Part shown: in pieces, positions 1 to 7,562 of the stretch
Position numbering within the stretch: the stretch's first letter is position 1
Layout: each line of letters opens with the position of its first letter
DNA from: an uncultured Collinsella sp.
Lineage (GTDB): Bacteria; Actinomycetota; Coriobacteriia; Coriobacteriales; Coriobacteriaceae
Reading direction: 5' to 3'
Length of the DNA stretch: 52,504 bases
Assembly: GCA_900761995.1 (NCBI GenBank)
Contig: CAAFEY010000047.1
Coordinates: 1-52,504, forward strand
The notes under the pieces: model-generated
Database searches by the model: none
What the model saw: the letters and a program-made list of their open reading frames with translations, nothing else
What the model was told of the DNA's origin: nothing
Made by a program: the position numbers and the translations under genes

Positions 1-280
1 CATCTAAAACAGCCAAAGAGCGGTACACCTCCGCCAAAAAATCCATGTGGCCGGGCGTATCCACAATGTTGACTTTACATCTGTGCCACTGGAAGGAAGT
101 GACTGCCGCTTGAATGGTAATCCCACGCTGCCGCTCCAAAAGCATGGTGTCCGTCCTCGTTGTCCCTTTTTCGACGCTCCCCGGTTCTGAAATGGCTCCG
201 CTGGCATATAGCAGGCTCTCCGTCAAGGTTGTCTTTCCAGCGTCTACATGGGCAAGAATCCCGATATTGATAATGTTCAT
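1..280 (-). CDS. tet(W): Tetracycline resistance ribosomal protection protein, tet(W)-like, 5' part only
   Basis: A translational GTPase that dislodges tetracycline from the ribosome. Only the first 93 codons are present; the gene leaves the window at the left edge. The G1 loop AHVDAGKTT is at residues 10-18, the switch I segment RGITIQ at 52-57 and the G3 motif DTPGHMD at 74-80. The stretch SGAISEPGSVEKGTTRTDTM reads as Tet(W) rather than Tet(O) or Tet(M), from remembered family sequences. Residue 2 is Asn and residue 47 Leu, where I remember Lys and Phe for Tet(W). A GGAGG at 287-291 stands six bases before the ATG. A mosaic tet gene cannot be excluded because the middle and 3' parts are missing. 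Expression should be set by the leader and attenuator directly upstream. Confidence 0.93.
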   Translation of the reverse strand, partial: MNIINIGILAHVDAGKTTLTESLLYASGAISEPGSVEKGTTRTDTMLLERQRGITIQAAVTSFQWHRCKVNIVDTPGHMDFLAEVYRSLAVLD

Positions 281-311
281 GTCTATCCTCCGTACAAGGC
301 CCAAATGGGCG

Positions 312-350
312 CAAAAATCCCCAGCGGCTAATACTTTTACCGCTGGGGAT
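312..350 (-). terminator. Attenuator hairpin in the tet(W) leader
   Basis: An 11-bp perfect stem (317-327 with 340-350) is followed on the minus strand by a T run at 312-317, just before the tet ribosome-binding site. It has the form of an intrinsic terminator lying between promoter and gene, as expected for transcriptional attenuation of ribosomal protection genes. A smaller hairpin, 455-460 with 464-469, also followed by a T-rich stretch, lies further upstream in the same leader. Confidence 0.8.
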
Positions 351-426
351 CATGACTTCGGACAAACAGAAGTATGACGGCTTACATGAGCCGCTGTCCG
401 TCACGATATTTACTAAAAAGGCAAAA

Positions 427-510
427 GTATTCTTAAATTGGGTACAAAAACTAAGCCCCTGCAAGGGGCAATCATTTTTGCGCCCATTATCAAATTTTAT
501 TTAAGAATAC
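427..510 (-). promoter_or_regulatory. Leader inverted repeat, candidate antiterminator arm
   Basis: A 12-bp sequence at 427-438 (GTATTCTTAAAT) is the exact reverse complement of 499-510. The second arm lies inside the leader peptide codons. A ribosome stalled on the leader peptide would mask that arm and change folding downstream. This fits the known attenuation logic of tet leaders; the pairing is seen, the mechanism is inferred. Confidence 0.6.
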
Positions 511-520
511 CTTGCCGCAT
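497..520 (-). CDS. tet(W) leader peptide MRQGILK
   Basis: A seven-codon reading frame, ATG CGG CAA GGT ATT CTT AAA TAA, lies between the promoter and the attenuator. An AAGGAG ribosome-binding site at 529-534 stands eight bases upstream of its ATG. Its codons overlap one arm of a 12-bp inverted repeat, so translation of the leader probably controls which hairpin forms. Short leader peptides of this kind precede ribosomal protection genes such as tet(M) and tet(W). Confidence 0.75.
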   Translation of the reverse strand: MRQGILK

Positions 521-548
521 ATTTTTTACTCCTTTTCTGGTTTAAATC

Positions 549-577
549 ATTGTATCACATCAGTTTTAGGAAAGCAA
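549..577 (-). promoter_or_regulatory. tet(W) promoter
   Basis: On the minus strand a -35 box TTGCTT (572-577) and a -10 box TACAAT (549-554) are separated by 17 bases. It lies about 29 bases upstream of the leader peptide ATG. Confidence 0.75.
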
Positions 578-918
578 GTACCTAAAAGAAATTTTTCTTC
601 CCCTTATATGTAACAATCATACCGGCTTCCTAGCGTTCAGAATGTTTTCTGCTGTCTGCTGCGGTGTTTGGTTGGAATTGTCCAGCCAAAAGCCGATCCG
701 TGGTGTTGTCTGCATTTTACTAAATACAAATTCAATGTATACAGAAAGAAATATATAAGGAGTGGGAGGGATTCCGCCGTAGTCGGCATTGTAGGAAAAT
801 CCAAAAGTTTAGATTTTCTCAAAATGCTTATCTTTTGGTCTTTGGTTCGGAATAGTGTAGTGCTGGCGGTCTATCTATTGTTTTCGGTTGCTTGCTTCTT
901 TACCGTACATGAGCATTG
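578..918. other. AT-rich strip without a recognisable gene, ending at a composition junction
   Basis: This stretch is visibly AT-rich compared with everything to its right. Frames of 61 and 83 codons exist on the two strands, but neither has a convincing ribosome-binding site nor a sequence I recognise. High-GC DNA begins near 920-940, right at the ribosome-binding site of the next gene. I read it as flanking DNA of low-GC origin that travelled with tet(W). Confidence 0.5.
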
Positions 919-936
919 AGAGAAGGAGACAAGCAG

Positions 937-1212
937 ATGTTGGGCTACGAAGAGAAGGTGGAGCGCCTCGAGTTGCTCGACGCGGTGGCGGATGCCGGGA
1001 GGCTGGCGAGGGGCTTGGACCAGTTGCTCGAGTCCCTGGCGCATGCCGACCAGCTGGACCCGCTTGACGTCGAGGGGATCCTGGCCCTGAGGTCGATAAG
1101 CGAGAGGTGCGCCGAGCGCATCGGCGACGCCGCGCGAATCTTGGAGGCTCAGAACGAGGTTCTCTACGCCGAGGAGCGGGCAAACGCCAAACCTCGCGAA
1201 AACGAGAGATGA
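937..1212 (+). CDS. Small acidic protein of unknown function, 91 residues
   Basis: The frame opens with ATG at 937, eight bases after a GAAGGAG ribosome-binding site; an in-frame TTG at 916 has no such site. The product is rich in Leu, Ala, Glu and Arg and looks all-helical, with heptad-like spacing over most of its length (LELLDAVADAGRLARGLDQLLESL). There is no signal peptide or membrane segment. It is the first high-GC gene right of the tet(W) strip and stands alone before the promoter of the defence operon. I do not recognise the family. Codon use is strongly GC-biased like the host, so it is probably real. Confidence 0.6.
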   Translation: MLGYEEKVERLELLDAVADAGRLARGLDQLLESLAHADQLDPLDVEGILALRSISERCAERIGDAARILEAQNEVLYAEERANAKPRENER

Positions 1213-1310
1213 GGACCCAAACGAAATCGGCCATCCAAGCCCAATCAGGGCGTCCTTCGCCGTCGGCGCTCATATAAAGCCTGGGCATCGGCTGTCCTCG
1301 CATTCCCAAT

Positions 1311-1380
1311 GCCGCCGCGTGCCGCCGCGTTATAATGCTGCAAACGCATTTGTATTGCATTTCGAGCGATGGGAGCGCAG
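1311..1380 (+). promoter_or_regulatory. Promoter and candidate operator of the defence operon
   Basis: A tandem 10-bp repeat GCCGCCGCGT (1311-1330) is followed by a TATAAT -10 box at 1331-1336. Directly downstream, TGCAA (1339-1343) and TTGCA (1355-1359) form a short inverted repeat over the likely start of transcription. This is a natural site for autoregulation by the ribbon-helix-helix protein encoded next. No good -35 box was found. Confidence 0.5.
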
Positions 1381-1593
1381 ATGCCTGACAGCTACAAGGA
1401 GCTCATCAAGAGCAACCCCGACGAAACCGAGATCAGGAGCTTCCTGGTGGACGGTGACCAGGTCTCCGTGACCCTGCGCATCCCCGACACCCTGCGAGAC
1501 GCGGCGAAGGAGGAGGCGGCGCTCCGCGGCATGAGCTTCTCGGCCTTCGTGCGCACGTGCATGATCGAAGAGCTCGCGAAGAAGGGGGCATAA
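1381..1593 (+). CDS. Ribbon-helix-helix (CopG/Arc-type) protein, probable operon regulator
   Basis: A 70-residue protein whose C-terminal half fits the ribbon-helix-helix fold: a strand DQVSVTLRIP, then helices around DTLRDAAKEEAAL and SFSAFVRTCMIEEL. Such proteins bind DNA as dimers through the strand and act as repressors or antitoxins. I prefer the ATG at 1381, which has GGGAG seven bases upstream, over the in-frame ATG at 1369. The stop lies four bases before the helicase start, so the two genes are probably co-transcribed. No toxin gene of typical size is adjacent, so a regulator of the defence operon is more likely than an antitoxin; the inverted repeat at 1339-1359 is a candidate site. 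Confidence 0.7.
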   Translation: MPDSYKELIKSNPDETEIRSFLVDGDQVSVTLRIPDTLRDAAKEEAALRGMSFSAFVRTCMIEELAKKGA

Positions 1594-1597
1594 ACCC

Positions 1598-4500
1598 ATG
1601 CAGCCAGACTTCTTCGACAACAGGGCACGCATCGTCAAGGACGACCTTGTCGCCAACATAGCCGACGGCGACCGCGTGGCGATAGCCGCGTCGGTGTTCT
1701 CCATGTACGCCTATCAGGAACTCGCCACCCAACTTGAAGGCATCGACGAGCTGCGCTTCGTCTTCACGTCGCAGGCGTTCACCAAGCAGCGCCCAGCGCG
1801 CGAGAAGCGCGAGTTCTACATCCCGCGCCTTTCCCGCGAGCAGGGCCTTTGCGGCACCGACTTCGAGATCAAGCTGCGCAACGAGCTCACACAGAAGGCC
1901 ATCGCGACCGAGTGCGCCGACTGGATCCGCCGCAAGGCACGCTTCCGCTCCTTCGAGGGCGAGGGACGCATGAGCGGCTTCATGGATATCGACAAGACGG
2001 ACGACAACGTAGCCTACATGCCCTTCGACGGCTTCACCACGCGCAAGCTCGGCTGCGACAACTCCGCGGACGCCCCCGACGTGACCATGCGCCTGGACGC
2101 CTCCCAGTCGCGCGCCCTGCTCAAGCAGTTCGACGACGCCTGGGACTCGGGCGAGCTCCACGACGTCACCGATGCCGTCATCGACGGCATCACGGCCATG
2201 TACCAGGAGAACGCGCCCGAGCTCATCTACTACATGGCGCTCTACCGCATATTCAGCGAGTTCCTCGACGACGTCTCCGAGGACGTGCTGCCCAACGAGG
2301 GGCTGGGCTTCCGCGACAGCCTGATTTGGAACAAGCTCTACGACTTCCAGAAGGACGCGGCGCTCGCCATCATCAACAAACTCGAGACCTACAACGGCTG
2401 CATACTGGCCGACTCGGTCGGCCTGGGCAAGACGTTCACCGCGCTCGCCGTGATCAAGTACTACGAGAGCCGCAACAAGGACGTGCTCGTGCTGTGCCCC
2501 AAGAAGCTGCGCGACAACTGGATCACCTACAATTCCAACGTCGTGAACAACCCCATCGCGGGCGACCGCCTGCAGTACGACGTGCTCTACCACACCGACC
2601 TCTCGCGCACGCGCGGCACGTCGGAGACGGGCCTGCCCCTCGACCGCCTGAACTGGGGCGCGTACGGGCTCGTCGTCATCGACGAGAGCCACAACTTCCG
2701 AAACGGCGGCGACTCGGCGTCGGAAGACAGGATGAACCGCTACCAGCTGCTCATGGAGAAGGTCATCAAGCAGGGCGTGAAGACCAAGGTGCTCATGCTC
2801 TCCGCCACGCCCGTGAACAACCGCTTCCGCGACCTGCGCAACCAGCTCGCCCTGGCGTACTGGGGCGACCCCACCGGCTGGTCCGAGAAGCTGCGCCTTG
2901 AGAACGACATCGAGACGGTGTTCCGCAACGCGCAGACCGTCTACGCCCGCTGGTCGAAGCTGCCCGCCAATCAGCGGACGACCCACACCCTCACCGACAT
3001 GCTCGACTACGACTTCTTCGAGGTGCTCGACCAGGTGACTGTGGCGCGCAGCCGCAAGCACATCCAGCGCTACTACGACATGAGCGCCATCGGGCCCTTC
3101 CCGAAGCGCCTGCCGCCGATATCGAAGCGCCCCAAGCTCTCGACGCTGGCGAACGCGATCAACTACCGCGAGATATACGAGGAGCTTGACTCCCTCGTGC
3201 TCGCCGTGTACATGCCGAGCTCGTACGTGCACCCCAGCAAGATGGAGAAGTACGCGAAGATGGGCGGCGGCGGCAACCTCACGCTCGGAGGGCGCGAGAC
3301 GGGCGTGCGCCGACTCATGACGACGAACCTGCTCAAGCGCCTGGAGAGCTCGGTGTGCTCGTTCCGCCTGACGCTCGAGCGCGTGCTGGCGGCCATGAAC
3401 GCCGCCCTCAAGACCATAGACGACTACCGCAGGGGCCTCGCCTCGGGTGCCAGCGTGGCCGACGGCGACCTGCCGGGCGGGTTCGACTTCGACCCCGACG
3501 ACGAGAGCGGCTTCGAGGTGGGCGGCGCCACGAAGATCCTCGTCGAGGACATGGACTGGATGAGCTGGGAGCGCGACATCGAGGCGGACGTCGCCGTCAT
3601 CGAGGTCCTGATCTCGATGGTGCGCGACATCGACCCCGCCCACGACGCCAAGCTCATCGAGCTGTGCGAGCAGATCCGAGGGAAGTCGCAAGGCCCCATC
3701 AACCCGGGCAACCGCAAGGTGCTCGTGTTCACCGCGTTCTCCGACACGGCGGACTACCTCTACGAGAACGTGTCTGCCTTCGCGAAGCGCGAGCTCGGCC
3801 TCGAGTGCGCGAAGGTGACCGGTGACGGCTGCGCCTGCACGATAAAGGCCGTGCCCCCGCATATGCAGGAGGTGCTTACCTGCTTCTCGCCCGCGTCGAA
3901 GGAGCGCGACGTGGTGGCGCCGCAGCTTTCCGGCTGCGACGTGGACATCGTTATCGCCACCGACTGCATATCGGAGGGCCAGAACCTCCAGGACTGCGAC
4001 TACCTGGTGAACTACGACATCCACTGGAACCCCGTGCGCATCGTGCAGCGCTTCGGCCGCGTGGACCGCATCGGCTCGAAGAACGCCCGCATCCAGCTGG
4101 TGAACTACTGGCCCGACGTGGAGCTCGACGAGTACATCAAGCTCAAGGCGCGCGTCGAGGAGCGCATGCGCATCACCGTGATGACGTCCACCGGCGACGA
4201 CGACTACATCAACGCCGACGAGACGGGGGACCTGGAGTACCGCCGCCAGCAGCTCGAGCAGATGCGCGACGAGGTCGTGGACCTTGAGGACGTCTCGGGC
4301 GGCGTGTCCATCACCGACCTGGGCCTCAACGAGTTCCGCATGGACTTGGTGGGCTACTACCGCGACAACCCCGACGTCGACCGGCTCCCGAGCGGCATCA
4401 ACGCTGTGGTGGAGGGCGACGAGCCCGGCGTCGTCTTCGTGCTGCGCAACGTCAACAGCGGGATCGACCGCGACGGCGCGAACCACCTGCACCCGTTCTA

Positions 4501-4831
4501 CGTGGTTCGCATGGGGTCCGACGGGTCCGTGATCCGCGGGCACCTGGAGCCCAAGGCGGTGCTCGACGACATGCGCCTTTTGTGCCGCGGCAAGTCCGAG
4601 CCCGACATGGCCCTGTGCCGCGCCTACAACCGCGAGACCAAGAACGGCCGCGACATGCGCCGTGAGGCTGGGCTCTTGCGCGACGCAGTGGCGTCGATCG
4701 TGGACTCCAAGGAGGAGTCCGACGTCGACAGCTTCTTCGCCGGCGGCACGACGGGCTTCTTGGAGAACGACATCGAGGGGCTCGACGACTTCGAGCTCGT
4801 GTGCTTCCTGGTGGTGAGGCCCAGATGCTAG
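1598..4831 (+). CDS. SF2/SNF2-type helicase with PLD-like N-terminal domain, linked to type III restriction-modification
   Basis: A 1,077-residue ATPase. The N-terminal 170 residues resemble a phospholipase-D-like module but show no HxK signature, so this part is probably not catalytic. The helicase core follows: Walker A ADSVGLGKT near residue 270, DEAH-box variant VIDESHNF near 360, motif III SATP near 402, and C-terminal motifs IATDCISEGQNL and QRFGRVDRIGS near 787-823. Its stop overlaps the DUF4391 start by seven bases, and mod and res follow without promoters, so all are probably one transcript. From memory, this helicase plus DUF4391 recurs beside type III mod/res genes in several phyla. 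It may remodel DNA for restriction, or be an accessory defence ATPase; its role is not established here. Confidence 0.85.
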   Translation: MQPDFFDNRARIVKDDLVANIADGDRVAIAASVFSMYAYQELATQLEGIDELRFVFTSQAFTKQRPAREKREFYIPRLSREQGLCGTDFEIKLRNELTQKAIATECADWIRRKARFRSFEGEGRMSGFMDIDKTDDNVAYMPFDGFTTRKLGCDNSADAPDVTMRLDASQSRALLKQFDDAWDSGELHDVTDAVIDGITAMYQENAPELIYYMALYRIFSEFLDDVSEDVLPNEGLGFRDSLIWNKLYDFQKDAALAIINKLETYNGCILADSVGLGKTFTALAVIKYYESRNKDVLVLCPKKLRDNWITYNSNVVNNPIAGDRLQYDVLYHTDLSRTRGTSETGLPLDRLNWGAYGLVVIDESHNFRNGGDSASEDRMNRYQLLMEKVIKQGVKTKVLMLSATPVNNRFRDLRNQLALAYWGDPTGWSEKLRLENDIETVFRNAQTVYARWSKLPANQRTTHTLTDMLDYDFFEVLDQVTVARSRKHIQRYYDMSAIGPFPKRLPPISKRPKLSTLANAINYREIYEELDSLVLAVYMPSSYVHPSKMEKYAKMGGGGNLTLGGRETGVRRLMTTNLLKRLESSVCSFRLTLERVLAAMNAALKTIDDYRRGLASGASVADGDLPGGFDFDPDDESGFEVGGATKILVEDMDWMSWERDIEADVAVIEVLISMVRDIDPAHDAKLIELCEQIRGKSQGPINPGNRKVLVFTAFSDTADYLYENVSAFAKRELGLECAKVTGDGCACTIKAVPPHMQEVLTCFSPASKERDVVAPQLSGCDVDIVIATDCISEGQNLQDCDYLVNYDIHWNPVRIVQRFGRVDRIGSKNARIQLVNYWPDVELDEYIKLKARVEERMRITVMTSTGDDDYINADETGDLEYRRQQLEQMRDEVVDLEDVSGGVSITDLGLNEFRMDLVGYYRDNPDVDRLPSGINAVVEGDEPGVVFVLRNVNSGIDRDGANHLHPFYVVRMGSDGSVIRGHLEPKAVLDDMRLLCRGKSEPDMALCRAYNRETKNGRDMRREAGLLRDAVASIVDSKEESDVDSFFAGGTTGFLENDIEGLDDFELVCFLVVRPRC

Positions 4832-5445
4832 GGCTTCCGAGCACGACCGAGGTGGGCCGCCGCATACCCAAGGAGGCCTTCTACGGCCGCCTGAAGGTGA
4901 GCGCCGCGCTGCGCCAGTCCTTCATCGACGACGTCGAGCGCTTCACAGTCGCAAACTCGATAAAGACCTCCACGACTGGTATTCCCGACGGCGAGCGCGT
5001 GCACGAGGTGCTCGTGGTAGAAGTGGCGCTCAAGGCCCGCCGCGTCCCCGAAGAGGTGCTGGCGCTTGTGGCTCAGGCGAACCCCCATAAGTTGCTGTTC
5101 GCGTGCACCTTCGACGACGAGGTTCGCCTCGCGGTGATGCTCAAGGGAATCGCTGTGGGAGAATGGCAGAGCGTCGATGATGCTTCCCTCACACTGAAAG
5201 CGACGAGCATGGACGGGGTCTGGGACTCGATCGCCTCGCAGGTAGCGTATGGCGATACGGGCAGCGAGACCGCAACCGTTGACGAGCGTTTCGCGACGGA
5301 CACCAAGCTTAAGGCGCTTCGCGAGGAGCTTGCCAAGACCGAAGCCCGCGGTCGCAAAGAGAAACAATCTGCGCGAAAAAACGCGCTATTCGACCAGGTG
5401 CAGGAACTCAAACGGCAGATTGCCGCCATAGAGGAAGGCAGATAG
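4825..5445 (+). CDS. DUF4391 protein
   Basis: A 206-residue cytosolic protein that matches the DUF4391 family as I remember it: an N-terminal segment with several strands (HEVLVVEVALKAR, HKLLFACTFDDEVRLAVML) and a charged C-terminal helix from about residue 160 (KLKALREELAKTEARGRKEKQ) that looks like a coiled coil. The ATG at 4825 has TGAGG five bases upstream and overlaps the end of the helicase gene; its stop abuts the mod ATG. That tight packing between helicase and mod indicates translational coupling and a shared complex or process. The biochemical role is unknown. The second half is somewhat lower in GC than the helicase gene. Confidence 0.75.
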   Translation: MLGLPSTTEVGRRIPKEAFYGRLKVSAALRQSFIDDVERFTVANSIKTSTTGIPDGERVHEVLVVEVALKARRVPEEVLALVAQANPHKLLFACTFDDEVRLAVMLKGIAVGEWQSVDDASLTLKATSMDGVWDSIASQVAYGDTGSETATVDERFATDTKLKALREELAKTEARGRKEKQSARKNALFDQVQELKRQIAAIEEGR

Positions 5446-5715
5446 ATGGAAAAGATCGAGCTAGGCACGCCCGACGGTGCCGTTGAAAACATCGAGAAGA
5501 TTGCCGAGCTGTTCCCGCAGGTGGTGACCGAGGTAGAGAACACCGACGGCGAGCTTGCACGCGCCGTTGACTTCGACGCGCTGCGCGATCTTTTGGGTGA
5601 TGTGGCCGAAGGCCAGCGCGAGCGTTACCAGTTCACTTGGCCCGGCAAGCGCGAGGCCAAGGCCGAGGCGCGCCGCCCTATCTACAAGACGATGATTCCC
5701 GAGCCCGGCAAGTCC

Positions 5716-5747
5716 AAGGATTGCGTTGTGTTAGACCACTTTGGATA
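5716..5747 (+). repeat. Left end of transposon: target duplication and terminal inverted repeat
   Basis: The 8-bp target AAGGATTG (5716-5723) is followed by the 24-bp left terminal repeat (5724-5747). The repeat begins CGTTGTGTTAGACC and matches the right end in inverse orientation with one mismatch, an A/G difference at its fifteenth base. An 8-bp duplication is the known habit of IS1595-family elements. Confidence 0.95.
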
Positions 5748-5760
5748 CTGGGACTTTTCC

Positions 5761-5766
5761 TATAAT
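5761..5766 (+). promoter_or_regulatory. Candidate -10 box of the passenger gene
   Basis: TATAAT lies 13 bp inside the left terminal repeat and 40 bases before the nucleotidyltransferase ATG. A TTGGAT inside the terminal repeat (5741-5746) could serve as a -35 box, but the spacing is short (14 bases), so only the -10 box is claimed. Confidence 0.45.
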
Positions 5767-5806
5767 CTTTCTTGCTTAAATAGCAGGCGAAAGCGAAGGA
5801 GCTCCT

Positions 5807-6301
5807 ATGGTCACCAAGGATGATGCGTGTTGGATAATCGGCCTTTCCGCAGGTGCGGGCATTGGCGTATATCTTGATGGCGGCTGGGGCGTCGATGCGC
5901 TTGTCGGGCGTGAGACCAGGGCTCATAACGACATCGACCTGTTCGTTCAGCGCGGGGATTACCAAAGGTTCGTGGATCTAATTGCTGATGAGGGGTTTTC
6001 CGAGGTGGCTGCATCTTTCACCACCGAAGATCACACGGTGTGGCAAGACGAGGCGGGGCGCATCGTCGACCTGCATTGCTTCGATTTCGCCGAGAATGGC
6101 GATATTCTGTATCAGGGAGATCGTTTTCCCGGGGAGGTCTTTTCGGGGAGGGGGCGCATCGGCGAGGTGGAGGTGTCGTGCATCGACCCCGAAAGCCAGC
6201 TGTTGTTTCACTTGGGCTATCAGCATGACGAGCACGACGTCCACGATGTCATGCTCCTATGCCGTGAGTACGGTTTCGACGTTCCCGAAGAATATCGCTA
6301 G
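5807..6301 (+). CDS. Lincosamide nucleotidyltransferase-like protein, Lnu(C)/Lnu(P) type
   Basis: A 164-residue nucleotidyltransferase. Family members transfer AMP to lincosamides (Lnu) or to aminoglycosides (ANT(2'')). The active-site signature LDGGWGVDALVG followed by HNDIDLFV is at residues 23-46, giving the metal-binding Asp pair, and a third acidic segment IVDLHCFDF follows near 86. The C-terminal pattern LLFHLGYQHDEHDVHDV followed by VPEEYR is what I remember of Lnu(C) and Lnu(P), which are also about 164 residues long. The ATG at 5807 has AAGGAG five to six bases upstream. The gene sits alone between the left end of the IS1595 element and the convergent transposase, as a passenger. Clindamycin/lincomycin resistance is the likely phenotype; substrate choice cannot be proved from sequence. 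Confidence 0.82.
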   Translation: MVTKDDACWIIGLSAGAGIGVYLDGGWGVDALVGRETRAHNDIDLFVQRGDYQRFVDLIADEGFSEVAASFTTEDHTVWQDEAGRIVDLHCFDFAENGDILYQGDRFPGEVFSGRGRIGEVEVSCIDPESQLLFHLGYQHDEHDVHDVMLLCREYGFDVPEEYR

Positions 6302-6372
6302 CTGTTGCTTTTTGCATCGGGTCACGACTTCAGCGCTTGCCGCAGATGCGCTGCGCCAGACCGCCCTGGACA

Positions 6373-7455
6373 TCACGCCACGCCGTATATGGCCCTCCGC
6401 GCACGCGAGTCCCATTTCGCCTGCTTGATCCAGTACTCGTAGAACGGATAGGGGGTCACCTTGTACTGGCGCCAGGTCTTCTCGTACGTGCCGCGGGCCG
6501 CCTGCCTCACTATGAGCTCGGCGAGCTCGTCCGCGCTCCTGCGGACCTTGAAGCACCACGTCCACTTGAACCAGGCGAGGTAGTTCTCGAGGCGTCTCGT
6601 GGAGACGCCCCGGAACCTGCCGATGAAGTGCCTCATCTGGGAGTGGAGGCTGTTCACCCTGTTGATGGCGTGCTCCTCCCTCTTGCTGGCGATGTGCTCG
6701 CCGACGCCGAGGGCGGGCAGGACGCGGCGGTACACGTGCGCACGGTCCGTCGAGATTATCGCGCCGACCGCGAGCTTGTCGGCGAGCAGCTCCCTGGCTG
6801 CCGCCTCGTCGAGGCCGCCCCTCCCCGCGATCTCGTAGAAGATGTCGCCGGCGTCGTTGATGCCGGTGAGCACGCATATCTTCTCGTGCCCGTCGGTTCC
6901 CTGCGACCTTGCGCGGGGCTTCCTGGGCACGCCGGACTCCGACCTGGAGCGGTTTCCCTTGAAGCTCTCCCTGAAGAAGCACTCGTCGAGCTCGGCCCCG
7001 CCGCCGGCCTCCACGCGGAAGGCGGGCATGCGCTTGGCCATGGCCTCGAGCAGCCTGTGGCGCATGAAGAACGCCGTCTTGAGGCACACGCCGCACTTTT
7101 CCGCCGACTCGCGCAGCGGGAGCATGTCCACGTGGCACTCCGCGAACCTCATCCAGGCCGACCTGTCGAGCTTGGTGGTGGAGAAGATGCGCATGGTGGC
7201 GTCGGTGAAGGTCCTGGCGCACCCTCGGCAGAGGAACCGCTGACGGCCGCGCCCGTCTCGCCCCCTCTTCACGTAATGCGGGGAGCCGCACCAGGGGCAG
7301 GCTCTGTCGGGATCGTCTTCCGCCCCCTCGCTTGCCGCGAGGTCGAACAACTCCGCGTCTATCAGCGCCTTGAGCGATCTCAGGGCCCTGCTCTTCTCGG
7401 CAGCCGTCATCTGCGGGAGGAACTGCCTCGTCAGCTGGGTGAGCACGTCTTCCAT
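6373..7455 (-). CDS. IS1595-family transposase
   Basis: A 360-residue DDE transposase of the IS1595/ISXO2 group. The N-terminal part has a zinc ribbon, CPWCGSPHYVKRG then CRGC (near residues 52-75), for end binding. The catalytic core shows AELDECFFRES, ISTDRAHVYRR and the segment INRVNSLHSQMRHFIGRFRG that carries the last part of the active site, followed by LENYLAWFKW. The ATG at 7455 is preceded by GGAGG with five bases of spacing, which favours it over an ATG four codons upstream. The reading frame is full length and undamaged, so the element may be active. The gene reads toward the passenger nucleotidyltransferase and stops about 70 bases from it. Confidence 0.93.
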   Translation of the reverse strand: MEDVLTQLTRQFLPQMTAAEKSRALRSLKALIDAELFDLAASEGAEDDPDRACPWCGSPHYVKRGRDGRGRQRFLCRGCARTFTDATMRIFSTTKLDRSAWMRFAECHVDMLPLRESAEKCGVCLKTAFFMRHRLLEAMAKRMPAFRVEAGGGAELDECFFRESFKGNRSRSESGVPRKPRARSQGTDGHEKICVLTGINDAGDIFYEIAGRGGLDEAAARELLADKLAVGAIISTDRAHVYRRVLPALGVGEHIASKREEHAINRVNSLHSQMRHFIGRFRGVSTRRLENYLAWFKWTWCFKVRRSADELAELIVRQAARGTYEKTWRQYKVTPYPFYEYWIKQAKWDSRARRAIYGVA

Positions 7456-7530
7456 TGCAACCTCCATCTTTCCTGATGATGGAATTGTCGCAATTGGGGG
7501 TCCTGCTGCGTGTACTGTGCATAGGACACT

Positions 7531-7562
7531 TATCCAAAGCGGTCTAACACAACGAAGGATTG
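7531..7562 (+). repeat. Right end of transposon: terminal inverted repeat and target duplication
   Basis: The 24-bp right terminal repeat (7531-7554) ends GGTCTAACACAACG and is followed by the second copy of AAGGATTG (7555-7562). Reading of the mod frame resumes exactly at 7555 (Lys-Asp-Trp-Asp), which proves the insertion was clean. Confidence 0.95.

Larger units (their letters stand above)
5724..7554. mobile_element. IS1595-family transposon carrying a lincosamide-nucleotidyltransferase-like gene
   Basis: The element is complete: 1,831 bp, 24-bp terminal inverted repeats, and an identical AAGGATTG on both sides. It holds two convergent genes, the passenger nucleotidyltransferase (plus strand) and the transposase (minus strand). 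The plan matches known elements with an IS1595/IS1-like transposase next to an lnu gene, such as MTnSag1 with lnu(C) and tISCpe8 with lnu(P). Those come from low-GC Gram-positives, while this one is GC-rich in the transposase, so it is probably a distinct member adapted to high-GC hosts. Intact ends and an intact transposase suggest it could still move. The insertion lies in the mod gene of the defence operon. Confidence 0.93.

Noticed and set aside
668..919. An 83-codon frame in the AT-rich strip after tet(W)
   Set aside because: No ribosome-binding site, no recognised features; the hydrophobic C-terminus could be chance in AT-rich DNA.
1369..1593. RHH protein as the antitoxin of a toxin-antitoxin pair
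   Set aside because: No small toxin-like gene follows; the next gene is a 1,077-residue helicase four bases away, so a regulator is the simpler reading.
1433..4543. A 1,036-codon open frame antisense to the helicase
   Set aside because: Shadow of the GC-rich helicase gene, with biased Val/His/Leu/Ala composition and no family features.
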